From the NCBI RefSeq assembly GCF_022539505.1, contig NC_061510.1, positions 228,853,322 through 228,917,321 on the forward strand: a stretch of DNA of 64,000 nucleotides. The letters run 5' to 3'. Shown here one piece after another: positions 9,077-19,810 of this stretch (the first letter of the stretch is position 1; each line of letters starts with the position of its first letter). Source of the stretch: Lolium rigidum (taxonomy: Eukaryota; Streptophyta; Magnoliopsida; Poales; Poaceae). Both the position numbers and the translations under genes were made by a program. Under the pieces are notes generated by a model that saw only the letters and a list, made by a program, of their open reading frames with translations, did no database searches and had not been told where the DNA came from.

Positions 9077-10552
9077 TGATACGTCCCAAACGTATCTATA
9101 ATTTCTTATGTTCCATGCTACTTTTATGATGATACTCACATGTTTTATACACATTATATGTCATTATTATGCGTTTTCCGGAACTAACCTATTGACGAGA
9201 TGCCGAAGTGCCGGTTCTGTTTTCTACGCTATTTTTGGTTTCAGAAATCCTAGTAAGGAAATATTCTCGGAATTGGACGAAATCAATGCCCAGCATCCTA
9301 TTTTTCCACGAAGCTTCCAGAACACCCGAGAGCCAGCAGAGGAGGGCCACCAGATGACAGGGTGGCGCGGCCAGGGCTTGGGCCGCGCCACCTATTGTGT
9401 CACCGCCTCGTCAGCCCTCCGACTCCGCCTCTTCGCCTATTTAAGCCTCCTCGACCTAAAACCACGATACGAAAAAGCCACGGTACGAGAAACCTTCCAG
9501 AGCCGCCGCCATCGCGAAGCCAAGATCTGGGGGACAGGAGTCTCTGTTCCGGCACGCCGCCGGGACGGGGAAGTGCCCCGGAAGGCATCTCCATCGACAC
9601 CACCGCCATCTTCATCACCGCTCGCTTGTCTCCCATGAGTTGGGAGTAGTTCTCCATCGAGGCTAAGGGCTGTACCGGTAGCTATGTGGTTGATCTCTCT
9701 CCTATGTACTTCAATACAATGATCTCATGAGCTGCCTTACATGATTGAGATTCATATGAGTTTTGTATCACTATTCATCTATGTGTTACTCTAGCGATGT
9801 TATTAAAGTACTCTATTCCTCCTCCATGGTGTAATGGTGACGAGTGTGTGCATCATGTAGTACTTGGCGTAGGTTATGATTGTAATCTCTTGTAGATTAT
9901 GAAGTTAATTATTGCTATGATAGTATTGATGTGATCTATTCCTCCTTCATAGTGTGATGGTGACAGTGTGCATGCTATGTTAGTACTTGGTGTAATTGCA
10001 ATGATCTATCATGCACTCTAAGGTTATTTAAATATGAACATCGAATGTTGTGGAGCTTGTTAACTCCGGTATTGAGGTGCTCTTGTAGCCCTACGCAATT
10101 AGTGGTGTTCATCATCCAACAAAAGAGTGTAGAGTGGTTTTATTATGTGATCAATGTTGAGAGTGTCCACTAGTGAAAGTTTGATCCCTAGGCCTTATTT
10201 CTAAGCATCGAAACTCCGTTTATTTACTGTTCTGTTGCATGTTTACTCGCTGCCATATTTTATTCAGATTGCTATTACCACTCATATACATCTATACCAC
10301 CTGTATTTTACTATCTCTTCGCCGAACTAGTGCACCTATACATCTGACAAGTGTATTAGGTGTGTTGGGGACACAAGAGACTTCTTGTATCGTGATTGCG
10401 GGGTTGCTTGAGAGGGATATCTTTGACCTCTTCCTCCCTGAGTTCGATAAACCTTGGGTGATCCACTTAAGGGAAACTTGCTGCTGTTCTACAAACCTCT
10501 GCTCTTGGAGGCCCAACACTGTCTACAAGAATAGAAGCACCCGCGGACATCA
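9077..10552 (+). repeat. Element 2, 3' LTR
   Basis: 1476 bp, TGATACGTCCC to GCGGACATCA, followed directly by the TTGTC duplication at 10553-10557. It pairs with the 5' LTR at 4010-5493. Confidence 0.94.
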
Positions 10553-10557
10553 TTGTC
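10553..10557. repeat. Target-site duplication of element 2 (right copy)
   Basis: TTGTC, identical to 4005-4009. Confidence 0.92.
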
Positions 10558-12768
10558 ATCATAAAGCAATATAACAAGTGCAATGGGTAAACATGTAAGG
10601 ATCAATGCACACAGTTGACACAAGTGTTTGCTTCTAAGATAGAAAGAAGTAGGTAAACTGACTCAACATAAAGTAAAAGAATGGCCCTTCGCGAGAGGAA
10701 GCATGGATTACTATTTTTGTGCTAGAGCTTTTTATTTTGAAAACATAGAAACAATTTTGTCAACGGTAGTAATAATTCATATGTGTTATGCATAAGACAT
10801 CCTATAAGTTGCAAGCCTCATGCATAGAATACCAATAGTGCCCGCACCTTGTCCTAATTAGCTTGGATTTACATGGATTATCATTGCATAACATATGTTT
10901 CAACCAAGTGTCACAAAGGGGTACCTCTATGCCGCCTGTACAAAGGTCCAAGGAGATAGATCGCATTTGATTTCTCGTTTTTGATAGATCTCAACTAAGG
11001 ACATCCATACCGGGACAACATAGAAAACAGATAATGGACTCCTCTTTAATGCATAAGCATTCAACAACAGATAATATTCTCATAAGAGATTGAGGATTAA
11101 TGTCCAAACTGAAAATTCCACCATGATTCAGGGCTTTAGTTAGCGGCCCAATGTTCTTCTCTAACAATATGCATACTCAAACCATTTGATCATGATAAAT
11201 CACCCTTACTTCAGACAAGACGAACATGCATAGCAACTCACATGATATTCAACAAAGGTGAAATAGTTGATGGCGTGCCCAGAAACATGGTTACCGCTCA
11301 ACAAGCAACTTATAAGAAATAAGATACATAAGCTACATATTCAATACCACAATAGTTTTTAAGGCTATTTTCCCATGAGCTATATATTGCAAAGACAAAG
11401 AATGGAATTTTAAAGGTAGCACTCAAGTAATTTACTTTGGAATGGCAGAGAAATACCACGCAGTAGGTAGGTATGGTGGACACAAATGGCATAGTTTTTG
11501 GCTCAAGGATTTGGATGCACGAGAAGTATTCCCTCTCAGTACAAGGCTTTGGCTAGCAAGGTTGTTTGAAGCAAACACAAGTATGAACCGGTACAACAAA
11601 ACTTACATAAGAACATATTGCAAGCATTATAAGACTCTACACTGTCTCCTTGTTGTTCAAACACTTCACCAGAAAATATCTAGACTTTAGAGAGACCAAT
11701 CATGCAAACCAAATTTCAACAAGCTCTATGGTAGTTCTTCATTAATAGGTGCAAAGTACATGATGCAAGAGCTTAAACATGATCTATTTGAGCACAACAA
11801 TTTCCAAGTATCAAATTATTCAAGACAATATACCAATTACCACATGAAGCATTTTCTGTTTCCAACCAAATAACAATGAACCAAGCAGTTTCAACCTTCG
11901 CCATGAACATTAAAAGTAAAGCTAGGAACACCAGTGTTCATATGAACGAGCGGAGAGTGTCTCTCTCCCACACAAGCATGAATTTATTCAGAGAATGAAA
12001 ATAACAAAATGAAAATAAAAGCACACAGACGCTCCAAGTAAAGTACATAAGATGTGACGGAATAAAAATATAGTTTCACTAGAGGTGACCTGATAAGTTG
12101 TCGATGAAGAAGGGGATGCCTTGGGCATCCCCAAGCTTAGACGCTTGAGTCTTCTTGAAATATGCAGGGATGAACCACAGGGGCATCCCCAAGCTTAGAC
12201 TCTTCACTCTTCTTGATCATATTATATCATCCTCCTCTCTTGACCCTGAAAACTTCCTCCACACCAAACTCAAAACAAACTCATTAGAGGGTTAGTGCAT
12301 ATTCAAAAATTCACATATTCAGAGGTGACACAATCATTCTTAACACTTCTGGACATTGCACAAAGCTACTGAAAGTTAATGGAACAAAGAAATCCATCCA
12401 ACATAGCAAAAGAGGCAATGCGAAATAAAAGGCAGAATCTGTCAAAACAGAACAGTCCGTAAAGACGAATTTTTCAGGGGCACTTAACTTGCTCAGAGGA
12501 AAAAGCTCAAATTGAATGAAAGTTGCGTACATATCTGAGGATCACACACGTAAATTGGCAGATTTTTCTGAGTTACCTACAGACGGGGCTACTCAATTTC
12601 GTGACAGCAAGAAATCTGTTTCTGCGCAGTAATCCAAATCTTGTATCAACCTTACTATCAAAGACTTTACTTGGCACAACAATGCAATAAAATAAAGATA
12701 AGGAGAGGTTGCTACAGTAGTAACAACTTCCAAGACACAACAAAATAGTAGCAAAATAAAAACATGGG
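10558..12768 (-). other. Element 1 non-coding 3' internal region, proximal part
   Basis: This is the reverse-strand counterpart of 6540-8720 in element 2, with the same conserved modules and the two internal AAGCTTGGGG motifs (reading CCCCAAGCTT on the plus strand at about 12130 and 12187). No ORF is supported. Small plus-strand ORFs such as 11442-11690 are antisense to the module and not believed. Confidence 0.72.
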
Positions 12769-13497
12769 TTATCTCCCAAGAAGTGCTTTCTTTATAGCCA
12801 TTAAGATGGGCTCAACAATTTTAATGATGCACTCGCAAGAAATAAGAGTTGAAGCAAAAGAGAGCATCAAAAGCAAATAAGAAACACTTTTAAGTCTAAC
12901 CCACTTCCTATGCATAGGAATCTTGTACACAAATAAATTCATGTAGAACAAAGTGACAAGCATAGGAAGATAAAACACAAGTAACTTCAGAATTTTCAGC
13001 ATATAGAGAGGTGTTTTAGTACCATGAAAATTTCTACAACCATATTTTCCTCTCTCATAATAATTTCCAGTAGCATCATGAACAAACTCAACAATATAAC
13101 TATCACATAAAACATTCTTATCATGAGTCTCATGCATAAAATAATTACTACTCCCAACATAAGCATAGTCATTCTTATTAATTGTAGTGGGAGCAAATTG
13201 AACAAAGTAGCTATCATTATTATTATCATCACCATAATCATCAAATATAGGAGGCATAGTAGAATCATAATAAACTTTATCCTCCATAGTAGGTGGCACC
13301 AAAATACCACTATCATTATAATCATCATAAATGGGAGGCAAAGTATCATCAAAGTAAATTTTCTCCTCCATGCTTGGGGGACTAAAAATATCACAACCAG
13401 CTTCCCCAAGCTTAAATTCTTCCATAGCATTAGCAACAATGGTGTTCAAACCATTCATATTAATAACATTGCCATTAGCATGCATATAAAGTTCCAT
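12769..13497 (-). CDS. Uncharacterised Tyr/Asp-rich ORF with C-terminal hydrophobic segment (element 1)
   Basis: 242 residues, homologous to the ORF of element 2. It shares PPIYDDYNDSG, VPPTMEDKVYYD, the block FAPTTINKNDYAYVGSSN, YYERGKYGC and the hydrophobic VFYLPMLVTLFYMNLFVYK. It is longer at the C terminus and has a small Asp/Asn-rich insertion (YGDDNNNDSY). Upstream on the same strand an open stretch starting about 13580 reaches this frame but is closed by a TAA near 13503, where element 2 has a Lys codon. The ancestral protein was therefore probably longer at its N terminus. No enzyme motif is visible. A gag replacement or membrane-associated accessory protein are both only guesses. Confidence 0.6.
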   Translation of the reverse strand: MELYMHANGNVINMNGLNTIVANAMEEFKLGEAGCDIFSPPSMEEKIYFDDTLPPIYDDYNDSGILVPPTMEDKVYYDSTMPPIFDDYGDDNNNDSYFVQFAPTTINKNDYAYVGSSNYFMHETHDKNVLCDSYIVEFVHDATGNYYERGKYGCRNFHGTKTPLYMLKILKLLVFYLPMLVTLFYMNLFVYKIPMHRKWVRLKSVSYLLLMLSFASTLISCECIIKIVEPILMAIKKALLGR

Positions 13498-13728
13498 AGG
13501 TTTTTAAATTTTCTCTTCAAACACATCATGTCCTAATTCAATATAAAGTTCATAAAGATCTCTAATTTTGTTGTTGTTTTCCATTAAGCCTAACTAGTGA
13601 AAAAAACAAGAAACAAAAAGATGCAATTGCAGGATCTAAAGGAAATAGCTTCGAGCACTCACACACGCAACAGCGAGTGCTAGGAAATAGCTTAGTAGTC
13701 GGAGGATGTGAATACCTTTTACCTTACC

Positions 13729-13746
13729 TCCCCGGCAACGGCGCCA
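13729..13746 (-). promoter_or_regulatory. Primer-binding site of element 1 (tRNA-Asp type)
   Basis: On the minus strand TGGCGCCGTTGCCGGGGA lies 9 bases inside the 5' LTR end. It matches the 3' end of plant tRNA-Asp (known for Athila-type elements). A decayed second leader unit follows (GAAGCTATTTCCTAGCAC), echoing the tandem leader of element 2. Confidence 0.88.
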
Positions 13747-13755
13747 GAAATAGCT

Positions 13756-15309
13756 TGATGTCTACGCACGCTTCTATTCCTGTAGACAGTGTTGGGCCTC
13801 CAAGAGCAGAGGTTTGTAGAACAGCAGCAAGTTTCCCTTAAGTGAATCACCCAAGGTTTATCGAACTCACGGAGGTAGAGGTCAAAGGTATCCCTCTCAA
13901 GCAACCCTGCAATTACGATACAAGAAGTCTCTTGTGTCCCCAACACACCTAATACACTTGTCAGATGTATAGGTGCACTAGTTCGGAGAAGAGATAGTGA
14001 AATACAAGTAATATGGATGATTGTACGTAGTAATTGCAATCTGAAATAAAGATGGCAGCAAGCAAACATGTAGCAGAACTTGTTGGAAACGGTGTTTCAA
14101 TGCTTAGAAACAAGGCCTAGGGATCATACTTTCACTAGTGGACACTCTCAACATTGATCACATAACTGAATAAATAAATGCTACACTCTCTTGTTGGATA
14201 ACAAACACAATTCATTGTGTAGGGCTACAAAAGCACACCTCAAGCCGGAGTGAATAAGCTCCACAACTTCATAAAGGAATCACACACGACGCGCACACTG
14301 TCACCGTCACACCGTGGAGAGTGAATCCGGAGTTCATATTAAAGTAACCTCTAGAGTGTATAATAGTGCTACTCTGGATAACTCTCCTAATGGAATCACT
14401 AATCGTGTAGTGGCTACAAAAGCTCCGCTCGGAGTTCATCAAGTACTTGACAAACACCACTCATAGGGATATCCACGTCAAATCATAAATCCAAGATAAT
14501 ATATTTATCATAGTGATAGTTAACTTCATAATCTACAAGAGATCACAATCATAACCTACGCCAAGTACTACATGATGCACACACTGTCCACTTTACATCA
14601 TGAAGGAGGAATAGACTACTTTAATAACATCACTAGAGTAGCACATAGATGATATTCAACTAGATCACAAAGCTAATGATCACATAAAGATCATATGAGA
14701 GAGAGATGAACCACATAGCTACCGGTAGAGCCCTTAGCCTCGAGGGAGAACTACTCCCTCCTCATCATGGGAGACAGCGATGGCGATGAAGATGGCGGTG
14801 GTGTCGATGGAGATGGCTTCCGGGGGCAATTCCCCGTCACGGCGGCGTGCCGGAACAGAGACTTCTGTCCCCCGAACTTGGCTTCGCGATGGCGGTGGCT
14901 GCGTAACTTTTCTCGTATCGTGGCCTATCTTCGTAGGGTTTTCGCGACGGATAGACTTTATTAGGCGGAAGGGCAGCCTCGGAGGGGTCCTGGGGGACCC
15001 ACACCATAGGGGGGCTCCCCCCCTTGGCCGCGCCGCCATGTGGGGTGGGGCCCCCTTGGCTCCCCTCTGGAACCTTCCGTGAAATATAAGATCGTGGGCG
15101 TTGATTTCGTCCAATTCCGAGAATATTTCCTTTGTAGGATTTCTGAAACCAAAAACAGCAGAAAACAGGAACTGACGCTTCGGCATCTTGTTAATAGGTT
15201 AGTTCCGGAAAATGCATCAAAACGATATAAAGTGTGAACAAAACATGTAGGTATTGTCATAAAACTAGCATGGAACATCAGAAATTATAGATACGTTGGA
15301 GACGTATCA
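13756..15309 (-). repeat. Element 1, 5' LTR
   Basis: 1554 bp. On the plus strand it starts TGATGTCTACGCACG and ends GGAGACGTATCA, followed by CCAGT (15310-15314). It pairs with 2088-3663. Confidence 0.93.
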
Positions 15310-15314
15310 CCAGT
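15310..15314. repeat. Target-site duplication of element 1 (right copy)
   Basis: CCAGT, identical to 2083-2087. The A LTR resumes from here. Confidence 0.92.
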
Positions 15315-16450
15315 GTCACCCAACAACTCAATCCATCAAGGATAGCTTGTTGTTGATCAAGAACATGGAGTAGGAGCTCACAGTGATCACCAGCAAGCCA
15401 GGAGGAGCAGGGCAAGGACAAGCACATCACCAGAGCACACAAAACCTCTACATCAACACAAATTCTAGGAGCTGGAGTGAGGTATACACAAACTCATGAG
15501 CAAGCATCAGTTTTGCTCATAATATCAACATGTGCATCACACACACACAAGCCAAAGGGTAGGAATAACCTGTTTGCATCATCATTTGGTGCAAACCATT
15601 GGATGCTGGCAAAATAGGGATTTAGCCAGAAGAGATGAGCCCTAGTGAAAGATTGGTCAAGCCAAGTATCACCACTACAACAAACCAAAGAATTAAGCAA
15701 GGATTTGATCCACAGCCAGCTAGCCGAACTCACCTAGCACTAATTGGTTCATTAAACCATCAGAAATAGAGACAAATTATTGTCTATTGATTTTCAACAT
15801 CAAAAGCTACTGGCAATTCCAAAAAGGGATCACCCATCAAGCATCTATCAAGCCACAGCAAGCCACAGAGAGGGGAGCTACCCAAAAAACAGCAGATAAA
15901 TACTGCTAGGGTCACCTCAACCACAAAACCATCAAGCCAAGCAATTGTATCATCACCCAGATGGGTTCAAAGAAGATCTAGGGTCCCCAACAATGGTTGA
16001 CATCCCTCTAGCTCAAGTAATTTCAGCAAAAAGAATCATCACTGCATAAGCAGTTCATCCTAAATAATTAACAGAACATGATAAAGCTTCACAGATAATT
16101 GAATCAAGCAAATCAATTATAAGATTCATCACTGCAAGCAATTCATCTCATTTATCCATTAAATCAAGCCAAGGCATACAGATAAATGAAATACACAAGC
16201 AACCAGTAACACATACACTTGCAAATGAGCCACAGGATCACTACAAGCATCAGTATATGCTTTATTAAGCAATAGCATCTACCAGCACAGGGTAGGGTGC
16301 TACACAGATACCGAGAGCATCAGCAACAAGGCACAGACATAAGCACAACAAGTAACCATCAAGCAATTGATGATCATATGATCACCAAAAGCTTGCTAGA
16401 GCCTGCTAGAGTCAATCATAGTATCAGGAATTAACCAGTTACTGAACAAA
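15315..16450 (+). repeat. Element A LTR, second segment
   Basis: A/C-rich non-coding DNA between element 1 and the Helitron. It is the downstream continuation of the LTR starting at 1118. A 25-base word at 16035-16059 recurs in reverse complement at 63691-63715, which ties this segment to the LTR-like DNA at the right end of the window. No gene is seen. Confidence 0.6.
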
Positions 16451-16461
16451 CTAGCCAAGTG

Positions 16462-16481
16462 GCCCGCGCACATGCGCGGGC
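16462..16481 (-). terminator. Helitron 1 3'-terminal hairpin
   Basis: GCCCGCGCACATGCGCGGGC is a near-perfect palindrome (8-bp stem, 4-base loop) set 7 bases from the CTAG end. Such hairpins mark the rolling-circle transposition stop in Helitrons. Confidence 0.85.
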
Positions 16482-16489
16482 GACCATTT

Positions 16490-18306
16490 AAATTTCTATT
16501 AAAACTTATAAAATACATAAAGAGTATAATATTTGGACAACCTAATATAAATTTAGCATGTAACTAAATCCTACAATGGCATATTAAAATTATCAATCTA
16601 TTTTATTCAGTTAAATTTCAGATATACTTTTTATTACTATATTTGTTAGTATTATTACTTTGAGTTTACGTAACAGAATGTATATACTTCAAATTAGTGC
16701 TCAATTTATTATATACTATTAAACCTATTTTTAAATGTGATATATAGGTATATATGATTTTAAATATCGCATATAATGAATATTATCCATACATTGTTTT
16801 GGGTGTGGCTAGTGATAATTAGCATAATTTTCATTCAAGTGACGTCACTCATAATTTTTTCCTGCGTGTAAAGTTAACATTTTTTTTCTGAGTTGCAAAT
16901 TATGTGCAAGTGAAAACCTAAGTTGAAACCCATGTACAACTTCAAAGCAACACAAATCACAATGCAAATTGGATGATTCTGAACTTGATTGACATCTAAC
17001 ATAATTTTAAAGTGACACGTGAAATAACAAAACCATTATACTATTAATTTTTGCAAAAAAAAAATCAGTTGAATTTTTTGTGAATTTTATGTGTGTGCTG
17101 GTCTAGGCCAGATGCTTGTTTTGCATCGTAGATTAAACGGCTTGTTAGAAAATAACAAATACTTCCTCCAGTTTAAAGTAGTTGCTGAAAAGTAAATATA
17201 TTTATACACTAAAATATATCTAGCACTCTTTTTTTTTCTTAGATGTCCCTATTTTCCCCCATTGCCCACCGCTCCACTTCTCTATTCTTTTCCACCGCTG
17301 GTCTTCAAATCTGGTAGTCTCCGCTCCCAAATCCACCAAAATTAGATCAGCTACCTTCTCCCTTGCCTACCAACGGAGCGTATAGATGGAGCGCGGGATG
17401 TACGGACCGAAACCTAAAGAGGGCGAACACGTTTGGTGCGACCAGGAGTGCGAGGCTTGCGGCGCAGGCCGGGGCTTATGGCCGGCACTCTGCTGGCCGT
17501 CTAACTGGAGAACATAGATGGCTTGATGCCTAGTGTTGTTTGGAATTGGCCAGGACGCTGCCGTGAATTGGTACCAGACGATTTTCTTTTTACTTTTAAT
17601 TCTGCAATCTCTTGTGATATCACACGAAGGTCTTTTGTCTCTTCTTACTCACATCTTTTTATTCGGTTGAATATCTGTGTCAGTTTTATATGGTGCTCCC
17701 AGCTTCAGTGAGCTTTCCTTATCAGATTTTCTGTATACGTTGCTCACTTGCTCATATGGGTTGCAGGCAGCTTTTTCCATTCCATCGTGCACCATATCAT
17801 TAGTTTCTTGCTAAGTTATTCGGAAACTAAATGATTTCTATTGTGAAAGAATTAGCAGGCATATTTAGTTTTTTTGCTCATAGTACCATATACAAAGGTA
17901 CCGAAATTGTTCATATTAGTCTTTCTGTCGTAGGTTTGACCGCCACCTGCAGGATTCCAGTATTATTGAGGTTTAATGGTCACACTGTCCCATTGTTTCC
18001 TGTTTGGGTACATCAGTTTTCTCCTACAGATGGCTTTGGGTTATCTGCAAGCCAAAGTGTACATGTTTGTGATTATATTGTGAGAGGTTCATCGCAATTA
18101 TTTTTTGCTTATATAAGTAGTTTGTGGTCTGATGAGATAGTTTTTGTAGCGGTCACACCATATATTTGTTGATGCAAAGGATGTTACGGAATGGTCTGCT
18201 GCTACAACCATTGATCTTCAGTTGATGTTTTTATGCAGTTGTGTAGGCTAAACCATGTCAAATTTACAATTTCAGCAATTGGCCATTTGAATCCCTTTGC
18301 GATCTA
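16490..18306. other. Helitron 1 interior, part 1
   Basis: AT-rich to about 17240, then a more GC-balanced stretch (17240-17520) that looks like a transcribed leader, followed by T-rich, intron-like DNA. I cannot name a gene. Confidence 0.35.
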
Positions 18307-18388
18307 CTCCCTCCGTTCTTTTTTAATTGACTCAGATTTAGTACAACTTTGTACTAAATTTGAGTCAATTAAAAGAGAACAGAGGGAG
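18307..18388. mobile_element. Stowaway-type MITE inside Helitron 1
   Basis: 82 bp with terminal inverted repeats CTCCCTCCGTTC and GAACAGAGGGAG, and TA duplications at 18305-18306 and 18389-18390. Almost the whole length is one inverted repeat. This is the classic Tc1/mariner-related Stowaway layout in grasses. Confidence 0.92.
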
Positions 18389-18390
18389 TA

Positions 18391-19723
18391 ACTTACATGT
18401 GCAACATATATTGCAAGGTTATGCTCGTCGGTCACAAAACTGACTCCTTTTCAATGGCTCATCCACTTTTTCTGGGCTTGGAACTGCCATCGGTACTGTA
18501 AGCCCCCCTACCCACATGCATATCTAACAAAATGAAGAAGTATTTTTTTAGTTTTATATCATTTAGATGTTTGTACATGGATATTTATCTATGTACCATC
18601 AAAATCACATGAATGTAACATTACATGTGTATATCCATTTTGTATAATTGTCCCTTTCTTCCATTGCGGATAACACTGATCTCTATAGTTATATTTCTTA
18701 TGAAATGTTGACTAACCAAAGAAGGGAATATAAAGAATATTTTGATTATACAATATAATACATAAGGATTAGTGTGACGTGTTACCTTGTGTGAGGTGTT
18801 CTACCTTCCGTAGAAGCAGATGCTACTGCTAGTACTATCTTCTAGCAATTTGATTTGTTGTCTTTGGCACTGGAAGGACCAAAGGAGCTCTTATGTGAAT
18901 CCGCCTTCAGAATGAAATTCTATTGTGATTGCCTTCCATAGGTAGGTCTTACCTGTGCGCCACCATATACATCCCAAAATAATTTTTTCACATTCCATCA
19001 TTGAATCAAATGCATTTAACTGCTATGAGTTAAGATTACCAAAGATCCTCAAGTGCTCTTCTTGTTGCTCCTCTTTGTTATAGCCTATCTCTTCTTGAGT
19101 AGCCTGTTTCCAAGTTCCTTTATATCTAAACAATTTGGAAGTTGTATCCTGGGTATTCATTAATTTTCTTTCCAATTTGTCCTATGAGCTTCCCTATTTC
19201 CACCAAGGCTTGCTTCTTTCAGGCAAAGTGTATGGTAGTTCAATAGTTTACCCTGCATGTACTCTACGCCTTTGCTTAGAAATTCCCAGCGTGATTCCAC
19301 ATGAATTTAGGACTTGCCACTTCATTGTGGCCCAATTTAATGCCTCATTAGTACACTCAAGTCACTCTTTGCCGTCATCAAGAAATGTTAGTGCTTCGCA
19401 AGTTGCTTTGTATTAAGTGTGAAAAACTTAATTTATAGTTCTTATGTCTTTAAAAGGTTTGCATCCTTTGAGAACGTCAAGTACCATTCACATGTAATAC
19501 TTTTCATGCTTCCAACATATATTCCTTTTGTCTTTTTGGTCCAGTTTGTCTGTTTCTTATTCCTTACGACAAATTCTGCATCTGGTGTCTTTTCACATCT
19601 TGTTTGCCTCTCCACGGTGTAAATTAGTGAGTCCTAGCCACTCTTTCTTTGTACTCTTTCTTTCCGTACGATCTTTGTTAGATCCATAGAATCTAATAAA
19701 ATGACTTGTTGCTCATTCTGCAG
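18391..19723. other. Helitron 1 interior, part 2
   Basis: T-rich, intron-like DNA. Short ORFs (for example 19135-19416) have no recognisable motif. It is followed by a splice-acceptor-like end (TTCTGCAG) at 19716-19723. Confidence 0.3.
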
Positions 19724-19810
19724 GTGGAAAGGCGATTTTTGAACGCAGGGATCTCAAAAGTGCATCTTGAACTAAAATATTGTCCAGCATGCATTGTTTC
19801 TGCATTCAAG
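19724..19810 (+). other. Candidate captured exon in Helitron 1
   Basis: 87 bases (29 codons) are open in frame between a polypyrimidine acceptor ending CTGCAG and a donor AAG|GTAGAG. The reading begins VERRFLNAG and ends VSAFK. Length divisible by three and consensus splice borders are suggestive. I do not recognise the protein, and a chance match is possible. Its direction is opposite to the Helitron strand, which is common for captured fragments. Confidence 0.3.

Larger units (their letters stand above)
4010..10552 (+). mobile_element. Element 2: non-autonomous Athila-like LTR retrotransposon
   Basis: A 6.5-kb complete element on the plus strand, inserted into element 1. LTRs are at 4010-5493 and 9077-10552. 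A tRNA-Asp primer site lies in a tandemly repeated leader (5494-5652). One ORF of 224 residues sits at 5808-6482, followed by about 2.6 kb of non-coding sequence and a polypurine tract at 9060-9076. It has no gag, RT, RNase H or integrase. Its ORF, leader and non-coding half are all related to those of element 1, so the two are sister copies of one non-autonomous lineage inserted head to head, one in the other. Confidence 0.93.
2088..15309 (-). mobile_element. Element 1: non-autonomous Athila-like LTR retrotransposon, interrupted by element 2
   Basis: This is a complete element on the minus strand with two LTRs (13756-15309 as 5' LTR, 2088-3663 as 3' LTR). It has a tRNA-Asp type primer site at 13729-13746, a polypurine tract next to the 3' LTR, and CCAGT duplications at both outer edges. 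The internal region holds no gag-pol. Its only substantial ORF is a 242-residue protein (12769-13497) of unknown function. The 3' internal half is a long non-coding stretch that it shares with element 2. Element 2 (4010-10552) was inserted later, into that non-coding half. The element must borrow reverse transcriptase and integrase. Family names in repeat databases were not assigned because I cannot search them. Confidence 0.92.

Noticed and set aside
13123..13536. A 137-residue plus-strand Ile-rich ORF (similarly minus 5769-6179).
   Set aside because: Antisense shadow of the Tyr/Asp-rich ORF; the Ile runs are complements of Asp/Asn codons.
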